Shown: positions 32,273 through 42,131, counted from the stretch's first letter. The stretch: DNA of 64,000 nucleotides from Streptomyces humidus (GCF_014649655.1 NZ_BMTL01000006.1:248001-312000); one strand, 5' to 3'. Numbers and translations are program-made. The notes: a model not told the origin generated them from the letters alone.

Positions 32273-32440
32273 ACCTTCTCAACCCCTCGTTCACCCACGG
32301 CAGCTGATGTCCCGTCTTCTGCCTGTTCGGTGATACCCGGGCTGTTTGCGCCGTACGCCGCAAGGACACAACACGAGTACGGGTCTTTGCAGTTCAGCGG
32401 CCCGTCACGGGGACCGGCTCTGGTGGGAAGGCTGTTGGCC

Positions 32441-33007
32441 ATGGCGATTGCGCAGCCCGAGCGGGGCGGGCTGCTGCCTGAGCGCGCGGGCGTTCACCGC
32501 GGCACACTCGCCACCACCGCCTGCATGGAGACACTGCAGGTGGGCTATCTGCACGCCGTCGCGGCGGCCGCGGGCTGCTCGCTCTCCCAGCCGTTCCCCG
32601 ACAACGGCATCGACTGGCACGTCAGCCACAGCGCACCCGGACACACCGTCGACGACGAGGTCACCATCAAGGTGCAGCTCAAGGCGACCTACCAGGTGCG
32701 CCCCGACCCGCCGGGCCGCTTCTTCTCCTTCACCCTCGACAACGACCATCTGCGCAAGCTCGCCCGCACCCCGGTGTCGGTGCACAAGATCCTCGTCGTG
32801 ATGATCGTCCCCCGGTCGCAGGACCAGTGGCTGCGGGCCGGTCACGACCGCCTCGACCTGCGGCACTGCTGCTACTGGGTCAATCTCGCCGGCCACCCGA
32901 TCACCGGCCGGACCCGGACCACCGTGCGGATACCGACCACACGCATCTTCGACGACCGGGCGCTGTGCGAGATCATGACGCGGGCCGGGACGGGAGGCAG
33001 ACCGTGA
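32441..33007 (+). CDS. DUF4365-type protein (possible PD-(D/E)XK-like nuclease fold)
   Basis: The 188-aa product starts at ATG 32441, 10 nt after GGGAAGG; the longer open frame passes through a tRNA gene and is not real. Residues ~20-180 match the DUF4365 layout: A-C-M-E-T-L-Q-V-G-Y-L-H-A-V-A near 28-42, then G-I-D-W-H-V near 61-66 and K-V-Q-L-K-A-T near 82-88. The last two resemble the D...(E/Q)-x-K active site of restriction-like nucleases, which is my inference. It overlaps the next gene by 4 bp, so the two products are probably made together. Confidence 0.72.
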   Translation: MAIAQPERGGLLPERAGVHRGTLATTACMETLQVGYLHAVAAAAGCSLSQPFPDNGIDWHVSHSAPGHTVDDEVTIKVQLKATYQVRPDPPGRFFSFTLDNDHLRKLARTPVSVHKILVVMIVPRSQDQWLRAGHDRLDLRHCCYWVNLAGHPITGRTRTTVRIPTTRIFDDRALCEIMTRAGTGGRP

Positions 33008-34239
33008 CCCACCGCCCCCTCGACGAGCCGCTGCGGCCGGTACGGCCGCACCCCGAGACCCCCTGGAACCGGCGCCCCGACCCCACCGAGGTGGACCCCG
33101 CCGTCCTCGGCGCCCTGCTGCGCCGTCACGGCTGGCAGCGGCGCGGCGGGGCGGCCGGACGCTACGGCCGGTGGACCCCGCCCGGCCCCGGCGGCGCCGG
33201 GACCAGCCTCCTCGTGCCGGAGAGCCGCGCCTTTCCCGACAGCGACGACCTGCTCGGCGAGGCGCTCCTGGCGCTCGCCCGCAGCGGCACGCCCTCCGCG
33301 CGCGAGGTGCTCGTCGGCCTCGCGGTGCCCAGCGACGAGATCCGCTGGTGGCGGGACTCGCCGACCGGGCCCGCCGGGGCCGCCTCCTGGGCCGTCGAGG
33401 AGCAACTGCGCGCCGCCGCCCGTCAGATGCTGCTGGCCGGCGCGCTCGCCACCCGGGCGCGTGCGGGCTACCACGGCGCACGGCACCGACGCGCCGCCCT
33501 GGCGACGCTGGAGAACGTCCTGGTCGGCTCCGCGACCGGCGGACGCCGGCTGACCGCCCTCGTGCCGGTCGCCGGCGCCCGCTCCCTCGCCGTCCGTCTC
33601 CACCAGGCCCTCTACGCGGTCCGCGAGGCCGTCGACTACCAGCGGGCCACCGGCGGCATGGACGCCTTCGACGGCGCGGTGGAGGCCGGCGCCAGCCGCG
33701 AGCTCACCGAGGCGCTGATCGCTCTCGTGCGCGGCGCCCAGGGCGCCCGGATCGCCGTCGAGTGGTCGCCCGCGGCCGGCGTCCCCGCGGACTGCGCCGC
33801 CGGCGGGGAGCCCGTGGAGTTCTCGCCGGGCGACCTGTCCGTGCTGCGCGAGGCGGGCGCCCGCTATCTGCGCGAGGAGCCCTCCGTGACCGTGCGGATC
33901 ACCGGCACCGTGGTCCGCCTGCGCAGGTCGGGACCACGCGGCGAGGGCAGCGTACGGCTGCGGGTGCTGGCCGGCGCGGAGATCCCGCACCTGCGGCTCA
34001 CCCTCGACGAGGAGGCCTACCGCGTCGCCGGGGAGGCCCATCTGTGCGGACTGCCGGTGCGGGTGCGGGGCCGGCTGGAGAGCCGGGGCGGGTTCCGCAG
34101 GCTCACCGGCGCCCGCGAGGTCGTCCCCGTGCAGGTGGACGACGCCGAGCGGGACCGGCTGATGAAGTCGAGGCTGGGGAACGCAGAGGGCGCCGACGTC
34201 TTCGACGAGACCTGCGGAGGGGATGAGCCGCGGGAATGA
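33004..34239 (+). CDS. Unrecognised 411-aa protein coupled to the DUF4365 gene
   Basis: The start GTG 33004 overlaps the DUF4365 stop (GTGA). The protein is soluble with no signal peptide. Residues ~1-60 are Pro/Arg-rich. Residues ~75-255 are mostly helical ([16 protein letters not shown], then [11 protein letters not shown]). Residues ~275-385 are beta-rich with two similar hairpins ([15 protein letters not shown] and [11 protein letters not shown]), perhaps OB-like. No catalytic motif is seen and I do not recognise the family. It ends 90 nt before thrS. A joint function with the DUF4365 protein is likely but unknown. Confidence 0.75.
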   Translation: MTHRPLDEPLRPVRPHPETPWNRRPDPTEVDPAVLGALLRRHGWQRRGGAAGRYGRWTPPGPGGAGTSLLVPESRAFPDSDDLLGEALLALARSGTPSAREVLVGLAVPSDEIRWWRDSPTGPAGAASWAVEEQLRAAARQMLLAGALATRARAGYHGARHRRAALATLENVLVGSATGGRRLTALVPVAGARSLAVRLHQALYAVREAVDYQRATGGMDAFDGAVEAGASRELTEALIALVRGAQGARIAVEWSPAAGVPADCAAGGEPVEFSPGDLSVLREAGARYLREEPSVTVRITGTVVRLRRSGPRGEGSVRLRVLAGAEIPHLRLTLDEEAYRVAGEAHLCGLPVRVRGRLESRGGFRRLTGAREVVPVQVDDAERDRLMKSRLGNAEGADVFDETCGGDEPRE

Positions 34240-34328
34240 TTTCGCGGTCGGCGGGTGCGGGTCGGTACGATCGGCTCCTGCGCGCGCTCACGGTATGGCG
34301 CCGCACCCCCTTCAGTCAGGAGAGACCG

Positions 34329-36305
34329 GTGTCAGACGTCCGTGTGATCATCCAACGCGATTCCGAGCGGGAAGAGCGCACGGTGACGACGGGCACCACG
34401 GCCGCCGACCTCTTCGCCGGCGAGCGCTCCATCGTCGCCGCGCGGGTGGCCGGAGAGCTGAGGGACCTGTCGTACCCGCTCCGCGAGGGCGACGAGGTCG
34501 AGGGCGTCGAGATCTCCTCCGAGGACGGCCTGAACATCCTGCGCCACTCCACCGCGCACGTCATGGCCCAGGCCGTGCAGGAGCTCTTCCCCGAGGCCAA
34601 GCTGGGCATCGGCCCGCCGGTCAAGGACGGCTTCTACTACGACTTCGACGTCGAGAAGCCGTTCACGCCCGAGGACCTCAAGGCAGTCGAGAAGAAGATG
34701 CAGGAGATCCAGAAGCGGGGGCAGCGGTTCGCCCGGCGCGTCGTCACCGACGAGGCCGCCCGCGAGGAGCTCGCCGACGAGCCCTACAAGCTGGAGCTGA
34801 TCGGCCTCAAGGGCTCCGCCTCCAGCGACGACGGCGCGGACGTCGAGGTCGGCGGCGGCGAGCTGACGATCTACGACAACCTGGACGCCAGGACCGGCGA
34901 CCTGTGCTGGAAGGACCTCTGCCGCGGTCCCCACCTGCCCACCACCCGCAACATCCCGGCGTTCAAGCTGATGCGCAACGCGGCCGCCTACTGGCGCGGC
35001 AGCGAGAAGAACCCCATGCTGCAGCGCATCTACGGCACCGCCTGGCCCTCCAAGGAGGAGCTGAAGGCCCACCTCGACTTCCTCGCCGAGGCCGAGAAGC
35101 GCGACCACCGCAAGCTCGGCAGCGAGCTGGACCTGTTCTCCATTCCGGAGCAGATCGGCTCCGGCCTCGCGGTCTTCCACCCCAAGGGCGGCATCATCCG
35201 CCGGGTCATGGAGGACTACTCGCGCCGCCGGCACGAGGAGGAGGGCTACGAGTTCGTCTACACCCCGCACGCGACCAAGGGGAAGCTCTTCGAGACCTCG
35301 GGCCACCTGGACTGGTACGCCGACGGCATGTACCCGCCCATGCAGCTCGACGAGGGCGTCGACTACTACCTCAAGCCCATGAACTGCCCCATGCACAACC
35401 TGATCTTCGACGCACGCGGCCGCTCCTACCGCGAACTGCCGCTGCGCCTCTTCGAGTTCGGGACCGTGTACCGGTACGAGAAGTCGGGCGTCGTACACGG
35501 ACTGACCCGCGCCCGCGGCTTCACGCAGGACGACGCGCACATCTACTGCACCCGCGAGCAGATGTCGGAGGAACTGGACAAGACGCTCACCTTCGTCCTC
35601 GGCCTGCTGCGCGACTACGGCCTGACCGACTTCTACCTGGAGCTGTCCACCAAGGACCCGGAGAAGTTCGTCGGCTCCGACGAGGCCTGGGAGGAGGCGA
35701 CCGAGACCCTGCGCCAGGTCGCCGAGAAGCAGGGCCTGCCCCTGGTGCCCGACCCGGGCGGCGCCGCCTTCTACGGCCCCAAGATCTCCGTCCAGACGAA
35801 GGACGCCATCGGCCGCACCTGGCAGATGTCGACCATCCAGCTCGACTTCAACCTCCCGGACCGCTTCGACCTGGAGTACACCGGCCCGGACGGCGCCAAG
35901 CAGCGCCCGGTCATGATCCACCGCGCGCTGTTCGGCTCCATCGAGCGGTTCTTCGCGGTGCTCCTGGAGCACTACGCGGGCGCGTTCCCGGCGTGGCTGG
36001 CCCCGGTCCAGGCACTCGGCATCCCGATCGGCGACGGGCACGTGGAGTATCTGGAGAAGTTCGCCGCGGCCGCGAAGAAGAAGGGGCTGCGGGTCGAGGT
36101 CGACTCCTCCTCGGACCGGATGCAGAAGAAGATCCGCAACGCCCAGAAGCAGAAGGTGCCCTTCATGGTCATCGCGGGCGACGAGGACATGGCGGCCGGT
36201 TCGGTGTCCTTCCGCTACCGCGACGGCTCGCAGGAGAACGGCATCCCCTTCGACGAGGCCCTCGAGAAGATCGCGAGGGTCGTCGAGGAGCGGGCGCAGG
36301 TCTGA
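34329..36305 (+). CDS. thrS: Threonine-tRNA ligase
   Basis: The 658-aa product starts at GTG 34329, ~6 nt after AGGAGAG; the upstream ATG at 34236 would overlap the previous gene. Domains in order: TGS (~1-62); the editing domain with H-S-T-A-H near 76-80 and C-R-G-P-H near 198-202; the class II catalytic core with M-N-C-P-M-H near 352-357 (zinc ligand Cys) and [11 protein letters not shown]; and the C-terminal anticodon-binding domain from ~560. It charges tRNA-Thr and removes mis-charged serine. Its terminator overlaps the convergent channel gene. Confidence 0.97.
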   Translation: MSDVRVIIQRDSEREERTVTTGTTAADLFAGERSIVAARVAGELRDLSYPLREGDEVEGVEISSEDGLNILRHSTAHVMAQAVQELFPEAKLGIGPPVKDGFYYDFDVEKPFTPEDLKAVEKKMQEIQKRGQRFARRVVTDEAAREELADEPYKLELIGLKGSASSDDGADVEVGGGELTIYDNLDARTGDLCWKDLCRGPHLPTTRNIPAFKLMRNAAAYWRGSEKNPMLQRIYGTAWPSKEELKAHLDFLAEAEKRDHRKLGSELDLFSIPEQIGSGLAVFHPKGGIIRRVMEDYSRRRHEEEGYEFVYTPHATKGKLFETSGHLDWYADGMYPPMQLDEGVDYYLKPMNCPMHNLIFDARGRSYRELPLRLFEFGTVYRYEKSGVVHGLTRARGFTQDDAHIYCTREQMSEELDKTLTFVLGLLRDYGLTDFYLELSTKDPEKFVGSDEAWEEATETLRQVAEKQGLPLVPDPGGAAFYGPKISVQTKDAIGRTWQMSTIQLDFNLPDRFDLEYTGPDGAKQRPVMIHRALFGSIERFFAVLLEHYAGAFPAWLAPVQALGIPIGDGHVEYLEKFAAAAKKKGLRVEVDSSSDRMQKKIRNAQKQKVPFMVIAGDEDMAAGSVSFRYRDGSQENGIPFDEALEKIARVVEERAQV

Positions 36306-36320
36306 TCCGGCGCCGTCTCG

Positions 36321-36351
36321 GCCCCCGGGGAGCGATCAGCTCCCCGGGGGC
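36321..36351. terminator. thrS terminator overlapping the end of the convergent K+ channel gene
   Basis: GCCCCCGGGGAGC (36321-36333) pairs with GCTCCCCGGGGGC (36339-36351) around a 5-nt loop. The loop contains the channel gene's stop codon (36336-36338), and the right arm encodes its last residues P-P-G-S. One element is thus both terminator and coding sequence. Confidence 0.8.
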
Positions 36352-37013
36352 TGCTCGTCGCCCTCCCGGGAGAACACCTGGAGCAGCCACGACGAGAACG
36401 AGCCGGTGACCGCGCCCAGCAGGGCGAGGCCGCAGGCCATGACGCCGACGGCGATGACCCGGCCCCACGACGTCACCGGCACGACGTCTCCGTAACCGAC
36501 GGTCGTGAGGGTGGTGGCGGTCCACCACAGCGAGTCGCCGAAGGTGCGGATGTTGGCCCCTGGCGCGCCGCGTTCCTGCTGGTAGACGGCCAGCGCACCG
36601 GCGAAGCCGAGCAGCAGGGTGGCCAGCCCGGCATAGACCACCACGCGCGCGTACAGGGAGAGCCGGGGCACTCCGCGCCGGCGCGCCATCGCCTGGTACA
36701 CCTTCACGATCCGCAGCGGGCGCAGCAGCGGAAGGATCAGCACGACGGTGTCCAGCCCGTGGGTCCTCACGAAGCTCGGCCCGCGTCCGCTGAGCCGCCA
36801 GCGCACCGCGTAGTCCACGCCGAACACCGCCCAGGTGGTGTAGAGCACCCCCAGGCAGATGTCGTGTCCGATGGCGGCCATGCCGGGGGAGAGGACATGG
36901 ACGGCGTACGCGGCCAGGTAGATCAGCGAACCGAGGGCCAGCGGCAGCTCGACGTGGTCCTCCCAGCGTGCCAGGCGGCTGTCGTCACGGGCCGTGCGGC
37001 TGTGGGCGTCCAT
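36336..37013 (-). CDS. Voltage-gated-type potassium channel
   Basis: The 225-aa product starts at ATG 37013; the longer frame to 37094 would enter the HIT promoter. Hydrophobic segments lie at ~24-42, 50-68, 86-97, 118-145 and 182-205. A basic S4-like stretch, R-P-L-R-I-V-K-V-Y-Q-A-M-A-R-R-R, lies at 98-113. The pore loop carries the selectivity filter T-V-G-Y-G at 171-175, before the last membrane helix. It should conduct K+ across the cell membrane. The cytoplasmic tail is very short (R-E-G-D-E-Q-P-P-G-S) with no RCK domain. Confidence 0.9.
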   Translation of the reverse strand: MDAHSRTARDDSRLARWEDHVELPLALGSLIYLAAYAVHVLSPGMAAIGHDICLGVLYTTWAVFGVDYAVRWRLSGRGPSFVRTHGLDTVVLILPLLRPLRIVKVYQAMARRRGVPRLSLYARVVVYAGLATLLLGFAGALAVYQQERGAPGANIRTFGDSLWWTATTLTTVGYGDVVPVTSWGRVIAVGVMACGLALLGAVTGSFSSWLLQVFSREGDEQPPGS

Positions 37014-37079
37014 CGAGCCAGCTTGGCGCGGAAGCCGCTCCCCGCGGCCCCGGCGACACGCCGCGAACGGGCGAAGCAA

Positions 37080-37085
37080 TATGCT
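37080..37085 (+). promoter_or_regulatory. -10 element TATGCT placed for a leaderless HIT transcript
   Basis: TATGCT ends 7 nt before ATG 37093 and no Shine-Dalgarno is present. The -35 region is poor. Confidence 0.5.
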
Positions 37086-37092
37086 GCCTGGC

Positions 37093-37644
37093 ATGACGAG
37101 TGAGCCGGAGCAGCAGATCGGAGTGGGGACGCAGGACTCGTTCCAGCGCCTGTGGACGCCCCACCGGATGGCCTACATCCAGGGTGAGAACAAGCCGACC
37201 GGCCCGGGGGCCGAGGACGGCTGCCCGTTCTGCTCGATCCCGGCGAAGTCCGACGAGGACGGGCTGATCGTCCGACGCGGCGAGTATGTGTACGCGGTGC
37301 TCAACCTGTACCCGTACAACGGCGGCCACCTGATGGCCGTGCCCTACCGGCACGTCGCCGACTACACCGATCTGACCGTCCCGGAGACCGCCGAGCTCGC
37401 CGAGCTGACCAAGCAGGCGATGACCGCGCTGCGTACCGCGTCCGGCGCGCACGGCTTCAACATCGGCATGAACCAGGGGGGCGTGGCGGGGGCCGGCATC
37501 GCGGCCCACCTCCACCAGCACATCGTGCCCCGCTGGGGCGGCGACACGAACTTCATGCCGGTCGTGGGGCACACGCGCGTACTGCCCCAACTCCTGGCGG
37601 ACACGAGGAAGATGCTGGCCGAGGCCTGGCCGACCTCGCCCTGA
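37093..37644 (+). CDS. HIT-family hydrolase/phosphorylase (Ap4A phosphorylase-like)
   Basis: The 183-aa product starts at ATG 37093. It has a C-P-F-C pair near 44-47, R-R-G-E-Y-V-Y-A-V-L-N-L-Y-P-Y-N-G-G-H-L near 58-77, and the histidine triad H-L-H-Q-H-I-V-P near 138-145, where the middle histidine is the nucleophile. The layout matches actinobacterial HIT proteins such as M. tuberculosis Rv2613c, which cleaves Ap4A and lies next to pgsA. Here pgsA is 4.5 kb further on, separated by two reverse-strand genes. The role is probably breakdown of dinucleoside polyphosphates. Confidence 0.9.
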   Translation: MTSEPEQQIGVGTQDSFQRLWTPHRMAYIQGENKPTGPGAEDGCPFCSIPAKSDEDGLIVRRGEYVYAVLNLYPYNGGHLMAVPYRHVADYTDLTVPETAELAELTKQAMTALRTASGAHGFNIGMNQGGVAGAGIAAHLHQHIVPRWGGDTNFMPVVGHTRVLPQLLADTRKMLAEAWPTSP

Positions 37645-37822
37645 CCGCCCGGCGGGGCGTTGCAGCCACGGCCGGGCACGGTCGGCCGGACCGGCGCTCG
37701 AGGACGGGGCCGGCCAAGCCGGAAGCGAGGTCCGGGAGCGGCGGCCCCCGGACGCGGTCACCGGCCTCGCCCGCACCGGACCCCGCCCCCGCCGGACCTC
37801 GCCCCGGCCTCGGCCGGAGGCC

Positions 37823-39475
37823 TCAAGCGTCGTACGTGTCGGCCTTTTTCGGGGACGTCTCCTGCACCGCCCCGCTGAGGACGGACGCCCGCGAGCTGAA
37901 CTTCTCCACGTCGACGTCGTGCTCGCGGAGCACCCTCAGCGCCGCCCTGTGCACCGCACGCAGCACCGGAGTGGCCGCACGCAGAGCGTCGTCGGCCATG
38001 AAGCGGTGCTTCCAGGGCTGGTCCGCCCAGGCATGCCGCAGACCGAAGGGCTCGGGAAGCCCTATGGAGCCGCCGAGCCACTTCAGCACCGGCGGGTACC
38101 AGCTGATCGTGGCGCGCGCGGCGAGCCGGACGACCTCGTCGGCGGTGACCAGCGGCAGCTTGACCGTCCGGGTCTCCCAGAAGCGGACGGTCTTGGCGAC
38201 CTCCCTGGTGGGAGCCGTCGGCTTGGCGCTGAACAGTCCGTTGACGGGGCCCAGGGCGTGGCCGGTGACCTCGATGCGCAGGGTCTCCTTGAGCACCGTC
38301 ACGGTGATCATCAGGGTCAGGATCAGATTGCCGTTCCACAGGTGCGGCCACTGCACGCCCAGATAGTGCCGGTCGCCGCTGTCGAACTGCTGGTTGTTGC
38401 AGATGTCCTCCACGGCCCTGGGCTTGACCTGGTACGCCTCGACGTCCGTCCCCTCGGGCCGGGACACCTCCTTGGCGCCCTCGCCCACGTGCGTGACGAT
38501 CCAGTGCCGTACCTGAGGCTCCGGGAAGCCCCCGGTCTTCAGGCTCTGCCGGTGCAGCACGCTCAGCTCGTCGTGGATCGCCCGGACCACGGTCCAGCTG
38601 CGGAACTCGTGGATGCCCTTGACCGTGTCGAGCGGCGTCAGCTCCTCGGCGAGGTGCCAGGAGCCCCAGCGGGTGCCCATGCCCAGTATGCCCTTGGGGC
38701 CCGCGTAGAAGACCGAGTTGGACTGCTGCTCGGCGCTGAGCCTGGCCAGGGACTGGCGCAGCTGCTCGGCCGCGGCCTGGTCGGGACTGGTCGGGACGGC
38801 CTCGGGGACCTTGGCGCCGACGGCGCCGCCGGAGAGCAGGCCGCTCCAGGCCTCGCGCAGGTCCCTCGCGGTGCTCTCGCAGACCCGCTTGGCCAGGAAC
38901 CAGCCGACGACGGGGGCCACGATGCACCCGCGCGCGTACCACCCCGCCAGGCCGGTGAACGGCATCCGGACCAGGAAGATCACGGCGAGGGCGCCGACGG
39001 CGACCAGCAGGCCCGTGCCCAGTCCGGAGATCCGCTTGTCGTCGGTCCTGCCCATGGTGGCGCGGAGCTGGAAGACGAGCAGCCAGACCAGCAGGCCGGG
39101 CAGGAAGAGCACACCGCACAGCAGCATCAGGCCGGTCAGCTTGGTGTCCCGCTCCCGGCGGATGCGCGTGGCCGCGAGACAGTGCTCGACGACCACCTGG
39201 GGCTCGCTGCCGAAGGACTGGATGAGCGGCGCCCGGCCGACGCCCAGCATGCGGTCGATCACCGCCTGCGAGTACGCCTCACCGAAGTTGGGGCGGAAGA
39301 TCTTCGCCCATTTCCGGCCTTCCTTGACCGTCGACTGGTGCCACTCGTTGTCGGCCTTCTTGATCTCCTCCATCGGGGTGTCCCGGTAGGCCGCCGATGC
39401 CAACGCGAACGTGGGCGCGCCGCCCGCGCCGCCCGCCCGGGGCACCTGTGGCCCGAAGAAGTCCTCCACGGTCAT
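37823..39475 (-). CDS. Membrane protein of unknown function (550 aa)
   Basis: The start ATG 39475 gives M-T-V-E-D-F-F-G-P-Q; an open extension to 39535 is Arg-rich and unlikely. The N-terminal ~110 residues are soluble (N-F-G-E-A-Y-S-Q-A-V-I-D-R-M-L). Three or four hydrophobic segments follow at about 114-138, 150-170 and 176-200. A ~330-residue soluble domain with mixed strands and helices fills the rest, including W-Y-P-P-V-L-K-W-L-G and D-A-L-R-A-A-T-P-V-L. No known catalytic motif is seen. It lies on the reverse strand between HIT and FusA2, and I do not recognise a named family. Confidence 0.8.
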   Translation of the reverse strand: MTVEDFFGPQVPRAGGAGGAPTFALASAAYRDTPMEEIKKADNEWHQSTVKEGRKWAKIFRPNFGEAYSQAVIDRMLGVGRAPLIQSFGSEPQVVVEHCLAATRIRRERDTKLTGLMLLCGVLFLPGLLVWLLVFQLRATMGRTDDKRISGLGTGLLVAVGALAVIFLVRMPFTGLAGWYARGCIVAPVVGWFLAKRVCESTARDLREAWSGLLSGGAVGAKVPEAVPTSPDQAAAEQLRQSLARLSAEQQSNSVFYAGPKGILGMGTRWGSWHLAEELTPLDTVKGIHEFRSWTVVRAIHDELSVLHRQSLKTGGFPEPQVRHWIVTHVGEGAKEVSRPEGTDVEAYQVKPRAVEDICNNQQFDSGDRHYLGVQWPHLWNGNLILTLMITVTVLKETLRIEVTGHALGPVNGLFSAKPTAPTREVAKTVRFWETRTVKLPLVTADEVVRLAARATISWYPPVLKWLGGSIGLPEPFGLRHAWADQPWKHRFMADDALRAATPVLRAVHRAALRVLREHDVDVEKFSSRASVLSGAVQETSPKKADTYDA

Positions 39476-39661
39476 TCCCGCCCCCACTCGCCGCCGTCCC
39501 GCTCCTGCGGCTTTCCCGACTTCCGTACTCCGCACACCTGTTGATCAGGTCATCAGGGTATCGGCCGCCGCTGACATCCGTCGGCGGACGGCCGAAGCCG
39601 CCCGCCGAATCGGAGGATCACCTTCCGCACAGGCCACTTGAGTACGGCCCAGCCCCAACCG

Positions 39662-41857
39662 TCACCCGTCCTGCGCCTGTTGGCGGACCTTGTCGGCGAC
39701 CTGCGCCGGCATCGGCTCGTGCCGGGCGTAGACACGGTGGAACCGCGCCGTGCCGTGCGAGAGCGAGCGCAGGTCGACCGCGTACCGGCCGATCTCGATC
39801 TCGGGCACCTCGGCCCGTACGAGGGTGCGGTTGCCGCTGGTCTGCTCGGTGCCCAGCACCCGGCCGCGCCGCCCCGACAGATCGCTCATCACGGCGCCCA
39901 CGTAGTCGTCGCCGACCAGGACGGACACCTCGGCCACCGGCTCCAGCAGATGGATCCTCGCGTCGGCCGCGGCCTCCCGAAGCGCGAGCGCGCCGGCCGT
40001 CTGGAACGCGGCGTCGGAGGAGTCCACCGAGTGCGCCTTGCCGTCGAGCAGCGTGATCCGGACGTCGACCAGCGGATGCCCTGCCGCCACGCCCTTCGCC
40101 GCCTGCGCCCGTACGCCCTTCTCGACGGAGGGGATGAACTGGCGCGGCACCGCGCCGCCCACGACCTTGTCCACGAACTCGATGCCCGAGCCGCCCGGCA
40201 GCGGCTCCACCTCGATCTCGCAGACCGCGTACTGCCCGTGCCCGCCGGACTGCTTCACGTGCCGCCCGCGCCCCGCGGACCGCTCCGCGAACGTCTCCCG
40301 CAGCGAGACCTTGTGCGGGACGACGTCGACCTGGACGCCGTAGCGGGAGCGCAGTCGTTCCAGGGCGACGTCCGAATGGGCCTCGCCCAGGCACCACAGG
40401 ACCACCTGGTGAGTGTGCTGGTTCTGTTCCAGGCGCATCGTCGGGTCCTCGGCGACCAGCCGGCCCAGGCCTTGCGAGAGCTTGTCCTCGTCGGCCTTGC
40501 TGTGTGCCCGGATGGCGAGCGGGAGCAGCGGGTCGGGCATCTGCCAGGGCTCCATCAGGAGCGGGTCGTCCTTGGCGGAGAGGGTGTCGCCGGTCTCCGC
40601 GCGGCCGAGTTTCGCCACGCACGCGAGGTCGCCCGCGATGCAGTGCGTCAGGGTCCGCTGCTGCTTGCCGAACGGTGCGGACAGGGCGCCGACGCGTTCG
40701 TCGACGTCATGGTCCTCGTGGCCCCGGTCGGCGAGGCCGTGCCCCGAGACGTGGACGGTCGCGTCGGGATGCAGGGTGCCGGAGAAGACGCGCACGAGCG
40801 AGACCCGGCCGACGTAGGGGTCGGAGGAGGTCTTCACGACCTCCGCGACCAGCGGGCCGCCGGGATCGCAGCGCTTCAGCTCGCGCGGCTCGCCGTCGAC
40901 GGTCGTCACACGGGGCGCCTCGCGCTCCAGGGGCGTCGGGAAACCCCTGGTGACCAGCTCCAGCAGCTCGACCGTGCCGAGGCCCTGCCGGGCTCCGTCG
41001 GCGGCCGGTGCGGCCGGCAGCACGGGGAAGAACGTGCCGCGCGAGACGGCCCGCTCCAGGTCCTCGACGAGGGTCTTGACGTCGATCTGCTCGCCGCCGA
41101 GATAGCGGTCCATGAGGGTCTCGTCCTCGCTCTCGGCGATGATTCCCTCGATCAGCCGGTTGCGGGCCTCCTCCAGACCCGGCAACTGGTCCTCGCCCGG
41201 CTGGGACTCCTCGCGCCGGCCGCGGGAGTAGTCGAACAGCGTCCGGGACAGCAGCCCGGTCAGCCCGGTCACGGGCGCGTGCCCGTCGGGCCCCTCGGGC
41301 CCGCGCAGCGGCAGGTACAGCGGCAGCACGGCGTCCGGGTCGTCCCCGCCGAAGGCCTCCGCGCAGATCCGGGTCATCTCCTCGAAGTCCGCGCGCGCCG
41401 CTTCCAGATGCGTGACGACGATCGCGCGGGGCATGGCGACGGCCGCGCACTCCTCCCACACCATGCGGGTCGAGCCGTCCACGCCGTCCGCCGCCGAGAC
41501 GACGAAGAGGGCCGCGTCCGCGGCGCGCAGACCGGCCCTGAGCTCCCCGACGAAGTCGGCGTATCCGGGGGTGTCGAGAAGGTTGATCTTGATGCCGTCC
41601 CATTCGACGGGCACCAGGGAGAGCTGCACCGAGCGCTGCTGCCGGTGCTCGATCTCGTCGTAGTCGGAGACGGTGCCGCCGTCCTCCACACGGCCCGCCC
41701 GGTTCACCGCTCCCGCCGTGAGCGCGAGAGCCTCCACCAGCGTCGTCTTGCCCGATCCGCTGTGGCCGACCAGCACCACGTTCCGCACGGACGCGGGGTG
41801 GTCGGCCGCTGTGGCCCTGCCGGCGGCTCCGGGGTGTGCGTTCGCCTTGTCGCCCAT
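39662..41857 (-). CDS. fusA2: Elongation factor G-like protein, FusA2 type
   Basis: The 731-aa product starts at ATG 41857, ~7 nt after GGGAGG. It has the EF-G domain order: GTPase (~25-290), domain II (~325-420), and domains III-V to the end (G-G-H-G-Q-Y-A near 518). The P-loop is G-H-S-G-S-G-K-T-T at 31-39. Two GTPase motifs differ from true EF-G. The switch II histidine is replaced (D-T-P-G-Y at 95-99), and the N-K-x-D motif reads T-H-L-E at 149-152. The first change is known in EF-G-2 proteins. The role in translation is uncertain; it is unlikely to be the housekeeping EF-G. Confidence 0.9.
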   Translation of the reverse strand: MGDKANAHPGAAGRATAADHPASVRNVVLVGHSGSGKTTLVEALALTAGAVNRAGRVEDGGTVSDYDEIEHRQQRSVQLSLVPVEWDGIKINLLDTPGYADFVGELRAGLRAADAALFVVSAADGVDGSTRMVWEECAAVAMPRAIVVTHLEAARADFEEMTRICAEAFGGDDPDAVLPLYLPLRGPEGPDGHAPVTGLTGLLSRTLFDYSRGRREESQPGEDQLPGLEEARNRLIEGIIAESEDETLMDRYLGGEQIDVKTLVEDLERAVSRGTFFPVLPAAPAADGARQGLGTVELLELVTRGFPTPLEREAPRVTTVDGEPRELKRCDPGGPLVAEVVKTSSDPYVGRVSLVRVFSGTLHPDATVHVSGHGLADRGHEDHDVDERVGALSAPFGKQQRTLTHCIAGDLACVAKLGRAETGDTLSAKDDPLLMEPWQMPDPLLPLAIRAHSKADEDKLSQGLGRLVAEDPTMRLEQNQHTHQVVLWCLGEAHSDVALERLRSRYGVQVDVVPHKVSLRETFAERSAGRGRHVKQSGGHGQYAVCEIEVEPLPGGSGIEFVDKVVGGAVPRQFIPSVEKGVRAQAAKGVAAGHPLVDVRITLLDGKAHSVDSSDAAFQTAGALALREAAADARIHLLEPVAEVSVLVGDDYVGAVMSDLSGRRGRVLGTEQTSGNRTLVRAEVPEIEIGRYAVDLRSLSHGTARFHRVYARHEPMPAQVADKVRQQAQDG

Positions 41858-42131
41858 TTCCTTGCCTCCCGTGCACGGTGAGGTCACTGGGGGCGCGGGC
41901 ACGGCGGCCCCGCGTGCGATGGCGGCTCCGGCGACGCCCGCGGTCCTTCGAGCTTTCCACTCCCGTCACCGCTCGTCCATACGACGGACCCGACCCGTCC
42001 GTGACCCGGACGCCGGTCCCACGGGACACGGGGCCCGCTGCCCGACCGTCGCACCCGCACGCGCGTGGCTACGATGGGCCAGCCGGTGGCCAGCAGGGGC
42101 CGCACGGCCACACCGAACCCTCGGGAAGGCC

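Noticed and set aside
31397..32440. Long open frame leading into the DUF4365 gene
   Set aside because: It begins before and runs through tRNA-Val and across the antisense exonuclease gene; coding signals start only at ATG 32441.
32332..32440. Promoter for the DUF4365 gene
   Set aside because: GTTTGC and GTACGGGT-like pieces can be seen but spacing is poor, so no site was annotated.
34332..36041. 569-codon antisense frame over thrS
   Set aside because: Val/Leu/Asp/Gly-rich shadow of a certain ThrRS gene.
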